Source: Paenibacillus tundrae (GTDB taxonomy: Bacteria > Bacillota > Bacilli > Paenibacillales > Paenibacillaceae). From it: a stretch of 64,000 nucleotides of DNA. The notes under the pieces were generated by a model. The model had not been told where the DNA came from, did no database searches, and was given only the letters and a program-made list of their open reading frames with translations. The DNA lies in NCBI RefSeq assembly GCF_036884255.1, contig NZ_CP145605.1, forward strand, positions 6,137,001-6,201,000, read 5' to 3'. A program made the translations under genes and the position numbers. Position 1 is the first letter of the stretch; the number at the start of each line of letters is the position of its first letter. This document shows, piece after piece, positions 34,447 through 42,430 of the stretch.

Positions 34447-34980
34447 ATAACGAACTATAATGTGTTCAATCAGTCGAACGGCCCTTTATTCACACAGTTG
34501 ACGAATACATTCTCCGCTCCTGGTATTGAGGCTTCGGCAGAGAGCGGAGCCGCGGCGGCTGGTAGTTTTTTTGCACTGACTACGAATAACTCCTCCATTC
34601 CCTCCAACCAAAACCTTCTGCTACAGATCATTAATGCGGCTGGCAGTGGCAGAACGATACGGATATCAAGCATACTTGGAGGCGCCACAGCGGCGGCAAC
34701 CTTGGTTATATATTCGGGGGGAACAGTGACCGCAGGAAGCACTCCCGTTCCAGTCAACACCTTACTTGGTAATGCCAACGCCAGTGTAGTCACCACAAGG
34801 CAAAATACAGGTACACTCGGCGGTGCATTCACAAGTCTCATCAGTATTCCGTTAACGGCTGGCATGTATATGCTGGATTTTAATGGTGCGCTCGTTGTTC
34901 CTCCGGGACAAACATTATCGATTAGTCTGGGTACGGGGAATCAGACCGCAGCGATCAATCTATCGTGGTGGGAATTCTAA
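34447..34980 (+). CDS. Ser/Thr-rich small structural protein, first paralogue
   Basis: About 177 residues, rich in Ala, Ser, Thr, Gly and Asn and ending in NLSWWEF. By alignment with the paralogue at 35227 (NNNVFN against TNYNVFN), translation should start at the ATA at 34447, 8 bases after GGGAGG; ATA is a very rare start. A TTG at 34423 (with GGTGATC 5 bases before it) and a GTG at 34438 are alternatives. Pattern of about eight beta strands, with VVPPGQTLSISLG near the end, suggests a jelly-roll like BclA-type surface tips. No signal peptide. Function unknown. Confidence 0.65.
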   Translation: MTNYNVFNQSNGPLFTQLTNTFSAPGIEASAESGAAAAGSFFALTTNNSSIPSNQNLLLQIINAAGSGRTIRISSILGGATAAATLVIYSGGTVTAGSTPVPVNTLLGNANASVVTTRQNTGTLGGAFTSLISIPLTAGMYMLDFNGALVVPPGQTLSISLGTGNQTAAINLSWWEF

Positions 34981-34984
34981 TCTA

Positions 34985-35212
34985 CTTATAATGCGTGTTC
35001 AAAAAGGACGGTTTTCAGTACCGAGAAGATGGGATGAAGATAGAAATGGAGTAGCGGAGCGTAGGCAAAACGACGTGAGCAACTACATTGTTTCCAAAGG
35101 AAACAACCTTCGTAAGGATCTACCTATTTCGGCTGAATCCCAACTTCGATGCTGAGATGCCTTAGGGCATCCTTCGTAATCAAAAGCGGACTTTTGGAAC
35201 AACTTCTTATAA
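34985..35212. repeat. MITE-like element, copy 3
   Basis: A 228-bp full-length copy between the two paralogous small genes, bounded by CTTATAA (34985-34991 and 35206-35212). The ends carry GTTCAAAAAGGACGGTTTT and, inverted, GTTCCAAAAGTCCGCTTTT. Interior closely matches copy 1, including the TTTCCAAAGGAAA hairpin. It sits directly before the RBS of the gene at 35227. Confidence 0.8.
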
Positions 35213-35226
35213 AGGTGGTGTATACT

Positions 35227-35808
35227 GTGCCGAATAATAATGTATTCAACCCTTTAAGTCAGCCCGTCTATACCTCCAATACAAACACCTTTACTTCCCC
35301 CGGCATTGTTGCTCCACCTGAGACGGATGCCGGCAACACAGGCAATCTATATAACGCGGGTTCAACCAACTCAACCACGCTTGGATTGTTAGGAGGTAGC
35401 GTCATTGCAACGGTGCAACTAACCAATCCTGTGGGTAGCGGTAGAACCCTGTATGTATCACGACTCTCTGGCGGGATTACGGTAGGGCTCAATCTTCTGT
35501 CTTCCTTTAGTGGTTCGATGACGCTAAGCGCTAATGGCACACTAACCTCACCGACCACCATAGCCGCAGTGAACAGCAATCTATCCAGCACGAATACCAG
35601 CGTTGCAACAGTACGTACCTCTGCTTCCGCTCCCACTGGAGCGACTACAATCATGTCGATGCCTCTACAGGCTGGGCCATTTGCATCGAGCGTATGGGGG
35701 CAATATGTTGTTCCCCCAGGTCAGTCGATCAACCTGACTGTTAGTGGCTCCCTTTCCGTTGCGGGCTTACTAGCCTCAACTGCTTACTTTGCTTGGTGGG
35801 AAGTGTAG
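35227..35808 (+). CDS. Ser/Thr-rich small structural protein, second paralogue
   Basis: 193 residues from a GTG at 35227 with AAAGGTGG upstream. It is paralogous to the preceding gene: both start with N-x-NVFN, have a TNTF(S/T)-(A/S)PGI block, a GSGRT segment, a VVPPGQ segment and end in WWE followed by Phe or Val. Rich in Ser, Thr and Asn, with no signal peptide. Likely structural and possibly a glycosylation target of the adjacent enzymes (inference). Confidence 0.7.
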   Translation: MPNNNVFNPLSQPVYTSNTNTFTSPGIVAPPETDAGNTGNLYNAGSTNSTTLGLLGGSVIATVQLTNPVGSGRTLYVSRLSGGITVGLNLLSSFSGSMTLSANGTLTSPTTIAAVNSNLSSTNTSVATVRTSASAPTGATTIMSMPLQAGPFASSVWGQYVVPPGQSINLTVSGSLSVAGLLASTAYFAWWEV

Positions 35809-35862
35809 CATAGCAAAGCAATTCTTCTTGCTACTCTGATGCATGCTACGCTATGCATGCCA

Positions 35863-35910
35863 AAGAACAGCCGCTTCTGGTGAAAACCAGCTAGCGGCTG
35901 TTCTTGTTTT
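35863..35910. terminator. Bidirectional terminator
   Basis: AAGAACAGCCGCT and AGCGGCTGTTCTT form a 13-bp stem with an inner CTGGT/ACCAG stem, followed by GTTTT. It lies between the paralogue at 35227 and the convergent MFS gene. Confidence 0.9.
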
Positions 35911-35964
35911 AATTTAAAGCATCCCATCGTGATCAAGTTGGTCGCAAATGATAGCGGGTCAAAC

Positions 35965-37269
35965 TTATTCTTGTAAGGCAGCAACGGGAGATTTCCCCTC
36001 TGACCATAAGACACGTTGCAGTACGATGCCTATGACCCCAATCATAAATGTGGCAATACCGATGTATTGGAACGCCGGGCTCGCCCCGGCTGACCGAATC
36101 AAAATCCCCCCTACAAGGGGAGCAACAACCAGCACCACACTGGATAAGGAATTTTGAATACCGAACACTCGGCCTGTGAAGGCAGGAGGGGTTTCCTTTT
36201 GCAACAGATAATTCAGTGTAACCATAGACAGCCCGTTGCCTAGTCCAATACACACGCCCCAGACGATGACCCAGATCTCTGGGGTTAACGGTGTTACCCA
36301 ACCTAAGGCAGCAATACCGATTCCAATAAATATAAAACCGCCTCCTAAACCCCAACCATAACCGATTCGTGGCAGACGATTCAGCAACAGAATTACGACA
36401 ACTGCACCCGCTCCCACGGATGAAGCCAACCAACCAAGTAACGATTCATTTCCAGGCTTGATTGCCCGAAACAGTGTTGTAAACTGATAATCAATCATCA
36501 GAATGGCTAGTAAGCCAAAACAACCAAACACAATCGTGGTCAGTAGGATTCGCCTACTTCTAATAAAGTTCCACCCTTTAACCCACTGTGTGAGCACCGA
36601 TTCGATTTCTGTACTAGTCTGCTCAGGCTGTCCATCACCTTCCAGTCGCTTCGGCTGTTCTAGCTGTCGTAATGGCCACAATACTAAGCCTGATATGAGA
36701 CGGGTACACGCGTTAATGACAATGCAGAGTTGAGGTGAAAATACAGCCAAAATGACAGCGCCCAGCAGCGGCCCTGCAACTTTAGAACACTGTGCAACAA
36801 AGCCATTTAGAGAAGATGCCTGAAATAGATGCTCCTCTGATACCACCTGGCGGGTTAGTGCCTGTTGGGCTGGAATATGGAATACTCCCATCATGGCTCG
36901 CAGGGTAAGAAGCGGCAGCAGCCATATCGCACTAGGAGCGAACAGAATAGCAATAGTTAGCACAACAGTAATTACATCACAGAGTAACATGATTCTAACT
37001 TTGTGAAACCGATCTGCGAGCGTACCTGCGACAGAACCCAGCAATATACCCGGAACCGCCATGCATACAGGAATCAACGCGATGATTAACGGATCAGCAC
37101 CCCACCGATAAGCGACCATGACCTGAATTGCTAGTGCATCGAACCAATCTCCGAAAGTAGCAAGCGCGTATGCAATAAACATGCGAACAAACTGAAAATT
37201 ACGCCATAACCCTTTGGATGAATTGAACGGACTTGGCGATCCGTTAGATTCTTTGTTTGTACTCGTCAT
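35965..37269 (-). CDS. MFS transporter, MefA/enterobactin-exporter-like
   Basis: 434 residues with about 12 helices. The N-terminus has the MFS motif GSVAGTLADRFHKVRIMLLCD (loop 2-3), and a mid-protein cytoplasmic loop of about 30 residues is charged. The overall pattern (FRFVRMF-like start, FGDWFDALAIQVMV) matches macrolide-efflux-type exporters. The substrate is not known. It follows a regulator gene on the same strand with a hairpin over its RBS. Confidence 0.85.
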   Translation of the reverse strand: MTSTNKESNGSPSPFNSSKGLWRNFQFVRMFIAYALATFGDWFDALAIQVMVAYRWGADPLIIALIPVCMAVPGILLGSVAGTLADRFHKVRIMLLCDVITVVLTIAILFAPSAIWLLPLLTLRAMMGVFHIPAQQALTRQVVSEEHLFQASSLNGFVAQCSKVAGPLLGAVILAVFSPQLCIVINACTRLISGLVLWPLRQLEQPKRLEGDGQPEQTSTEIESVLTQWVKGWNFIRSRRILLTTIVFGCFGLLAILMIDYQFTTLFRAIKPGNESLLGWLASSVGAGAVVVILLLNRLPRIGYGWGLGGGFIFIGIGIAALGWVTPLTPEIWVIVWGVCIGLGNGLSMVTLNYLLQKETPPAFTGRVFGIQNSLSSVVLVVAPLVGGILIRSAGASPAFQYIGIATFMIGVIGIVLQRVLWSEGKSPVAALQE

Positions 37270-37287
37270 TATGCAGTATTCCTCCCT

Positions 37288-37329
37288 TGATTACAGCCGC
37301 GATCCACGGTAAGTTCTTGACTGTAATCA
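37288..37329 (-). promoter_or_regulatory. Inverted repeat before the MFS start
   Basis: TGATTACAG (37288-37296) and CTGTAATCA (37321-37329) are perfect 9-bp arms around 24 bases, lying between the regulator stop and the MFS ribosome binding site (GGAGG at 37281-37286). It can be an RNA hairpin that affects MFS translation or a DNA operator. Confidence 0.5.
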
Positions 37330-37337
37330 TACGAGAG

Positions 37338-38516
37338 TTATATCAGAGGAAGATCAGAGGCGGGAGGAAATGTGGACAAAAAACTGCGGACTTCATCAAC
37401 AATTTGCTGTCCGTACACAGGCACGCCGAATTCTTTGGCAATCTCAGCATAGACTTGTTGATATTTAGTGAGCAGGCGTCCCTGAACACGGTGATGTGCC
37501 ATGAATAATAATACTTGATGTGCAGAAATGATATATAACGGTGCATTCAATGTCATTTTTAGGACATCCAGTCCATCATCAATTCTAGGCTCCGCTTCAA
37601 GGAAACGTCCCTGCCTTAACAGCCAAAATCCTTCCATGATCTGAAACCGCCCAATTTCACGCAAATAAGGAGCATCCTTCAAACCTGCTCGTAAAATTTC
37701 CATCTGCTCCTCCACCCGTTCACCACTACCACCCCAAAGCTCGACATACAATTCAGACAGTGCGACAGGTAGCTTGAAGTTGACCAGGTTGTCTGTTTGA
37801 ATAACACGATGCGTCTCTAATAGCTGTGTCTTAGCTTGTTGATATTGCCCTACCTCTGCATACACTTCAATAATATTTAGAATGCGGAGTTCTCGAAGCC
37901 GATCTGTGGATAATGCAGATGAACGCAATACCCTTTCATATAGGGCTAACGTTTCCGCCGGTTCAATCAGAACATGAACAAAAATCAACAGCCAATAGAA
38001 ACGCTCCTCAAACAGAACTTCCTCCGTTGTAATCAACCATTTCAAATCTCCCATAATAAAATGTATATATTGTTGATAGAAAGGATCGATCTGTATGCCC
38101 AGAGCATCCTGTTGATTAACAAGCGTTAAGAGCGACTTCCCTTGTCCAAATAGATGGTATTTACGGAACAGCTCATGAACCACATCTCGCGTTTCCTGAT
38201 CTAGCGTCGAAGGATTGGAGGGTAATGATGCTTTATTCATTTGAATGGCAAGTCGATAGCCATATCCACGCACTGTATCCAGATGAACTTCGTCCCAATG
38301 ACTCAGTTTTTTGCGCAAACGGTAGATATGATCATCCACGGTACGCTCAACCGGATATTCTAATGGCCACACCCGATCAAGTAGTTGACTACGAGTAAAT
38401 GCTCTCTCTTTGTTTTGATACAGAAAATACAGTAGTGCAAATTCCTTTGCAAGCAGACAGATCGATTCCGACCGCCTTGTCACCGTATAGGTTCCTTCAT
38501 CAAATTGCAAAGACAT
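37338..38516 (-). CDS. Winged-helix (OmpR-type) regulator with TPR-like C-terminus
   Basis: 392 residues. Residues 1-95 are an OmpR/PhoB-type DNA-binding domain: LLAKEFALLYFLYQNKERAF, then SQLLDRVWPLEYPVERTVDDHIYRLRKKL, then VRGYGYRLA. There is no receiver domain; the remaining 290 residues are helical-repeat (TPR-like), as in some bacterial activators that sense a ligand or peptide by their repeats. It is upstream of the MFS exporter on the same strand (68 bases), so it probably controls the exporter. Confidence 0.82.
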   Translation of the reverse strand: MSLQFDEGTYTVTRRSESICLLAKEFALLYFLYQNKERAFTRSQLLDRVWPLEYPVERTVDDHIYRLRKKLSHWDEVHLDTVRGYGYRLAIQMNKASLPSNPSTLDQETRDVVHELFRKYHLFGQGKSLLTLVNQQDALGIQIDPFYQQYIHFIMGDLKWLITTEEVLFEERFYWLLIFVHVLIEPAETLALYERVLRSSALSTDRLRELRILNIIEVYAEVGQYQQAKTQLLETHRVIQTDNLVNFKLPVALSELYVELWGGSGERVEEQMEILRAGLKDAPYLREIGRFQIMEGFWLLRQGRFLEAEPRIDDGLDVLKMTLNAPLYIISAHQVLLFMAHHRVQGRLLTKYQQVYAEIAKEFGVPVYGQQIVDEVRSFLSTFPPASDLPLI

Positions 38517-38543
38517 GCTGAGATCCTCCTATGTAAACTTACT

Positions 38544-38562
38544 AACCCAAGTCACTTGGGTT
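38544..38562. promoter_or_regulatory. Palindrome upstream of the winged-helix regulator
   Basis: AACCCAAG-TCA-CTTGGGTT has perfect 8-bp arms and lies 28 bases before the regulator start. Likely autoregulatory operator (inference). Confidence 0.5.
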
Positions 38563-38591
38563 TTACACTTTTCTATGGTTTTCAACATACC

Positions 38592-38626
38592 ACAAAAAAA
38601 CCCTTTGCGATAACGCAAAAGGTTTT
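38592..38626 (-). terminator. Terminator of the TrpXYZ-like operon
   Basis: AAAACCTTTTGCG and CGCAAAGGGTTTTTTT (minus strand) form a stem-loop with seven T, 50 bases after the ATPase stop. Confidence 0.85.
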
Positions 38627-38676
38627 GGTTTGAGTAACCCGTTAACTTGCTTCGCTTTTAGACATATGTCGTAGCT

Positions 38677-39471
38677 TTAGCCAAGGACTACGCGGTCATC
38701 TGCCATTTTCTTACCACTAATGCGTTCGAACTCGCCAAGCAGCTCAGAGACGGTCAGTGTGCGCTTGCGTTCTTCGCTAACATCCAGAATAATTCGGCCT
38801 TTGTCCATCATGATCAGACGGTTCCCCAGGCGAATCGCCTGCTCCATGTTATGCGTGACCATAAGCGTAGTCAGTCTCATCTCACGAACTAACGTCTCGG
38901 TTAGCTCCGTAATCAGTTCCGCCCGTGAAGGATCTAGCGCTGCCGTGTGCTCATCGAGCAGCAGAATCTGCGGCTGCGTGAATGTGGCCATGAGCAGACT
39001 AAGTGCTTGACGCTCCCCGCCAGACAACAGACCTACCTTGGCATTCGGCCGTTTCTCAAGTCCAATACCCAGCTTCTCTAGCTGAGCGTTGAAAATTTCC
39101 CGTCTTGCACGGGTAACCCCAAAGCCAAGTCCACGTCCCTTGCCACGCTTATAGGCCATCGCCATATTTTCTTCAATGGACATATGCGGTGCGGTACCTG
39201 CCATCGGATCCTGGAACACCCTGCCGATCCAGCTGCTGCGCTTATGCTCTGGCAGGTTCTTGATCGAACGGTCATGGATCAGCACATCGCCCATATCCGG
39301 TTTCATCACACCTGATATGATGTTCATCAGCGTGGACTTCCCTGCTCCATTACTGCCAATTACGGTGACGAAATCTCCCGGGTTCATCGTTAGATTCACA
39401 CCAACCAGCGCCGTCTTCTCATCCGTTGTGCCTGGATTGAACAGCTTGGTAACTTGTGTAATGTCCAGCAT
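38677..39471 (-). CDS. ABC transporter ATP-binding protein, TrpZ-like
   Basis: 264 residues from the ATG at 39471, 9 bases after GGAGG; the permease stop overlaps the region just upstream. Walker A GSNGAGKSTLMNII, signature LLSGGERQALSLLMA and Walker B ILLLDEHTAALDPS, the last with His after DE. The three-gene set of binding lipoprotein, permease and ATPase corresponds to the TrpXYZ class described for streptococcal aromatic amino acid uptake (family knowledge), but the substrate here is not proven. Confidence 0.85.
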   Translation of the reverse strand: MLDITQVTKLFNPGTTDEKTALVGVNLTMNPGDFVTVIGSNGAGKSTLMNIISGVMKPDMGDVLIHDRSIKNLPEHKRSSWIGRVFQDPMAGTAPHMSIEENMAMAYKRGKGRGLGFGVTRARREIFNAQLEKLGIGLEKRPNAKVGLLSGGERQALSLLMATFTQPQILLLDEHTAALDPSRAELITELTETLVREMRLTTLMVTHNMEQAIRLGNRLIMMDKGRIILDVSEERKRTLTVSELLGEFERISGKKMADDRVVLG

Positions 39472-39473
39472 GA

Positions 39474-40400
39474 TCACATGCCTCCCTTCGTCGCCCTTTG
39501 ACCTGTCGATTGCATCAGCTCTTGCATTCTTCTGCGTGCCAGCTTCTTTTGTTTCATTGAGCGGCGCATGGAAGGGAATACGAGAGCGATAATAACAATA
39601 ACAGCAGTAATCAATTTCATGTCAGACGTATCGAACCAAGGCACTTCAAGTGCGATTGCCACAACAATCCGATAAATAATCGAACCAACCACGGCCGCCA
39701 GCGTTGCCCAGAATACAGTTCGTGCCCCTAGAATCGCTTCTCCGATAATAACTGAGGCAAGTCCGATAACGATCATACCAATTCCCATTGTAATATCTGC
39801 AAAGCCAGCTTGCTGCGCAATAAATGCTCCAGACAAAGCAACCAATCCGTTGGACAGGCTGACACCAACAATAGTCGTTACATCGGTATTGGCTCCAAAA
39901 CTTCGGATCATACGTTTGTTATCCCCTGTTGCACGAAGCGCAAGTCCGATATCTGTTTTCATAAACAGATCCAGCATGATCTTGAATAGCAGTACAACGA
40001 TGATAATGATGACCATGACATGTTCTCCCGAGAACGGACTGTCCATCCCCATAATGGACTTATTCGGTGCTCCGCCCAGAATACGCAGGTTGATGGAGTA
40101 CAGGGCAATCATCATCAGGATACCGGATAACAAGCCATTAATCTTACCCTTCGTATGAAGCAATCCCGTACATATACCAGCCAACATGCCCCCACCCATT
40201 GCTGCAAGACAGGCGAGCCAAGGAGAGAAATCGTTCGAGATCATCACCGCCGCAATGGCTCCTCCTGTCGTAAAACTCCCGTCAACGGTGAGATCGGGGA
40301 AGTCGAGGATTCGGAACGTAATATATACGCCGAGTGCCATTAATGCATATAACAGACCGAGCTCTATCGCTCCTTCAATTGAACTCCAGCTTATACTCAC
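39474..40400 (-). CDS. ABC transporter permease, TrpY-like
   Basis: 308 residues with about nine hydrophobic segments and the branched-chain-amino-acid-permease pattern ALMALGVYITFRILDFPDLTVDGSF near the N-terminus. Lys/Arg-rich C-terminus. It lies between the binding protein and the ATPase genes in one operon. Confidence 0.85.
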   Translation of the reverse strand: MSISWSSIEGAIELGLLYALMALGVYITFRILDFPDLTVDGSFTTGGAIAAVMISNDFSPWLACLAAMGGGMLAGICTGLLHTKGKINGLLSGILMMIALYSINLRILGGAPNKSIMGMDSPFSGEHVMVIIIIVVLLFKIMLDLFMKTDIGLALRATGDNKRMIRSFGANTDVTTIVGVSLSNGLVALSGAFIAQQAGFADITMGIGMIVIGLASVIIGEAILGARTVFWATLAAVVGSIIYRIVVAIALEVPWFDTSDMKLITAVIVIIALVFPSMRRSMKQKKLARRRMQELMQSTGQRATKGGM

Positions 40401-40422
40401 GTTGCTTCCTCCCTATTTATTG

Positions 40423-40458
40423 AAAAGAATGAGGCGAACCGACCTGCATGTTCGCCTC
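40423..40458 (-). terminator. Intra-operon hairpin between binding-protein and permease genes
   Basis: GAGGCGAAC and GTTCGCCTC (minus strand, 40450-40458 then 40431-40439) form a perfect 9-bp stem followed by ATTCTTTTC. Such a leaky terminator usually sets higher expression of the binding protein than of the membrane genes (inference). Confidence 0.65.
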
Positions 40459-40489
40459 GTTCCACTCACCCGGTTATGCCCCGGTTCAA

Positions 40490-41539
40490 TTATTCAATAA
40501 TGTTATTGTCCTGATCCTTCACTTCTGCCTTCATCTCATCGGTAACTGTGATACCTTGAGCTTCAGCTGCTTTCAGGTTCAGAATCAGATCCAGCTTATC
40601 TGGAACGGTTACTTTCATATCTCCTGGGTTGGTGCCGTTCTTCAGAATATCCGCAGCCATTTCTCCCACTTGATATCCGTGATCATAATATTTGAAGCCA
40701 ACGGTTGCAAAAGCACCCTTTTCAACAGTATCCCGGTCACTTGAGAAGAACGGAATTTTGTTTTTGTTAGCTGTCTGAATAATCGTATCTACCGCACTAA
40801 CAACAGAGTTGTCGAGCGTGATATAGAAGGCATCGACTTTACCCACCAGGGAATCCGTCGCTTGTTTAACTTCAGATGTATTGGTCACAGGGGCTTTAAC
40901 GAGCGTAATGCCATGCTTCGCAAGAGCCTCTTCCGCATTTTTCGCCATAACCACTGCATTCGGTTCACCTTCGTTAATAACAAGACCTACCGTCTTGATA
41001 TCCGTTAGATGTTTAGCAATAAAATCAGACAGCTGCACAATGGCTTTTGGGTTGGTGTCGGATGCACCCGTTATGTTACCACCCGGCTTGTCCATGTCAC
41101 TCACCAGTTTAGCCCCCAGTGGATCGGTTACCGCTGCGAAGAGTAATGGCTTCTCCTTCACTTGCTGAGCCAAGGCTAATGCAGATGGTGTAGCGATCCC
41201 AAGTACGAGATCATTTTTGGAGTCTCCTGAAATTTTCTGAGCAATGGATAGATTATTCGTGGAATCGCCTTGCGCATTATTATAGTCAATGCTGAGGTTC
41301 TTGTTCTCTTCGATCCCTGCATCCTTCAGCGCTGCAATGAATCCTTCGCGTGTAGCGTCAAGTGATGGATGTTCTACAATTTGTGAGATAGCGATGCGAT
41401 ATGATTGCTCTGCGCTTCCTTCGCCTGCACTGCCGCCAGTGCCCTCAGATTCAGTAGCTGTACCGCCATTATTACCGCAACCAGCTGCTACGATCATCGA
41501 TGCAACCATCATTAGAGACAACCAAAATTTCTTTTTCAT
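40490..41539 (-). CDS. ABC transporter substrate-binding lipoprotein, TrpX-like
   Basis: 349 residues from the ATG at 41539 with AGGGG 9 bases upstream. Lipobox VAAGC at residues 17-21, then a Gly/Ser/Glu-rich linker, then a type I periplasmic-binding fold (YRIAISQIVEHPSLDATREGF, VGLVINEGEPNAVVMAKNAE, and AFATVGFKYYDHGYQVGEMA near the C-terminus). Binds a small molecule at the outer face of the membrane. No T-box or riboswitch was recognised in the 200-base leader. Confidence 0.88.
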   Translation of the reverse strand: MKKKFWLSLMMVASMIVAAGCGNNGGTATESEGTGGSAGEGSAEQSYRIAISQIVEHPSLDATREGFIAALKDAGIEENKNLSIDYNNAQGDSTNNLSIAQKISGDSKNDLVLGIATPSALALAQQVKEKPLLFAAVTDPLGAKLVSDMDKPGGNITGASDTNPKAIVQLSDFIAKHLTDIKTVGLVINEGEPNAVVMAKNAEEALAKHGITLVKAPVTNTSEVKQATDSLVGKVDAFYITLDNSVVSAVDTIIQTANKNKIPFFSSDRDTVEKGAFATVGFKYYDHGYQVGEMAADILKNGTNPGDMKVTVPDKLDLILNLKAAEAQGITVTDEMKAEVKDQDNNIIE

Positions 41540-41719
41540 GTGAGAACCCCTCTCCATCGAATAAAATGTTGTTGCCCTCATCACTCTGTTGACACGATAG
41601 GGCGGGACATAGCGAACGCATCAACGCATTGTTGCTTTTATCGACAAAAGCAGACAAATGCAGACGATCCTCCATGTGACTGATGCCATGACCGATGTTT
41701 GTCTTTTATTGTTTCCCTA

Positions 41720-41748
41720 ATATTAAGGGGCGTCCTCCTTCCCGTCAA
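41720..41748 (-). promoter_or_regulatory. Promoter of the TrpXYZ-like operon
   Basis: TTGACG (41743-41748), 17-base spacer, TAATAT (41720-41725) on the minus strand: a strong sigma-A type match. The untranslated leader would be about 175 bases. The stretch 41844-42043 further up shows no gene I can support. Confidence 0.7.
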
Positions 41749-41810
41749 TGGTTGAACCGCTTCCAATTTGGATTAATTGATTATCGGTGATAGAAAACAT
41801 TACACAAACC

Positions 41811-41843
41811 AAAAAGACAACCCATAAGTTACATGGGCTGTCT
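41811..41843 (-). terminator. Hairpin with T-tract upstream of the TrpXYZ-like promoter
   Basis: AGACAGCCCAT and ATGGGTTGTCT (minus strand) pair, followed by TTTTTGG. It would stop transcripts coming from 42 kb before they reach the TrpXYZ-like promoter. Confidence 0.7.
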
Positions 41844-42043
41844 AGGACGTGACTAGAAAGGTTCTTAAAAAAGCAGGTTTGATGAATTTCTGGTTCAAGC
41901 AAGGACGTTTACCGCAGGCATGCTGGAGTACATCAAGGGAAAGTGATGCACTAGGGTTGAGAAGGCGACGAACGATAAAAGGTAGACAATGCACTTAAGT
42001 TAGCGTCAGATGTGAGAATCACGGCTTTCGATCATGCTCCATC

Positions 42044-42240
42044 TCTAACGAACTCAGTCGGCCTTATTCGCGGTAAAATTGCATTCAGGAAATTCTAACG
42101 AATCGTTGACACGCTAATACGACTTTTTAGGGCTAGGATTAGATCCATTACGCTGTATTTCGTCATTTAACGCTTCTCAGATTCGTTACCATTTCCATTA
42201 GTCATTATATGGCCGAATAAGGTCTCTCAGATTCGTTAAC
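42044..42240. repeat. Long inverted-repeat element with CTAACGAA blocks
   Basis: The left arm around 42044-42070 (CTAACGAA..., GGCCTTATTCG) is complementary with gaps to the right arm 42210-42240 (GGCCGAATAAGG, GATTCGTTAA). In between are further TTCTAACGAATCG and CAGATTCGTTACC blocks. It shares the CTAACGAA/TTCGTTAG motif with the family 2 repeats at 14301 and 60313 but is otherwise different. Confidence 0.5.
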
Positions 42241-42430
42241 ACCGACGGTGTAGGGAGAAAGGCTCGTTGATGAATATACTTTATCCCCTCGTTACCTTAC
42301 TCGTTTTATTCAGATTATTTATTAGTTTTCAGACACTTTCTAGTTTTTCATATAATATTCTCAGTGTCGCTGGAGGTTGTGCACCATAGGACACCGACAT
42401 GCAATTCGATTTCTCTATATAGTAGTGTGT

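Noticed and set aside
41540..41760. T-box or other tryptophan-responsive leader before the TrpXYZ-like operon
   Set aside because: The GGTGG-type T-box core is absent; only a promoter and an open leader frame without an RBS were seen.
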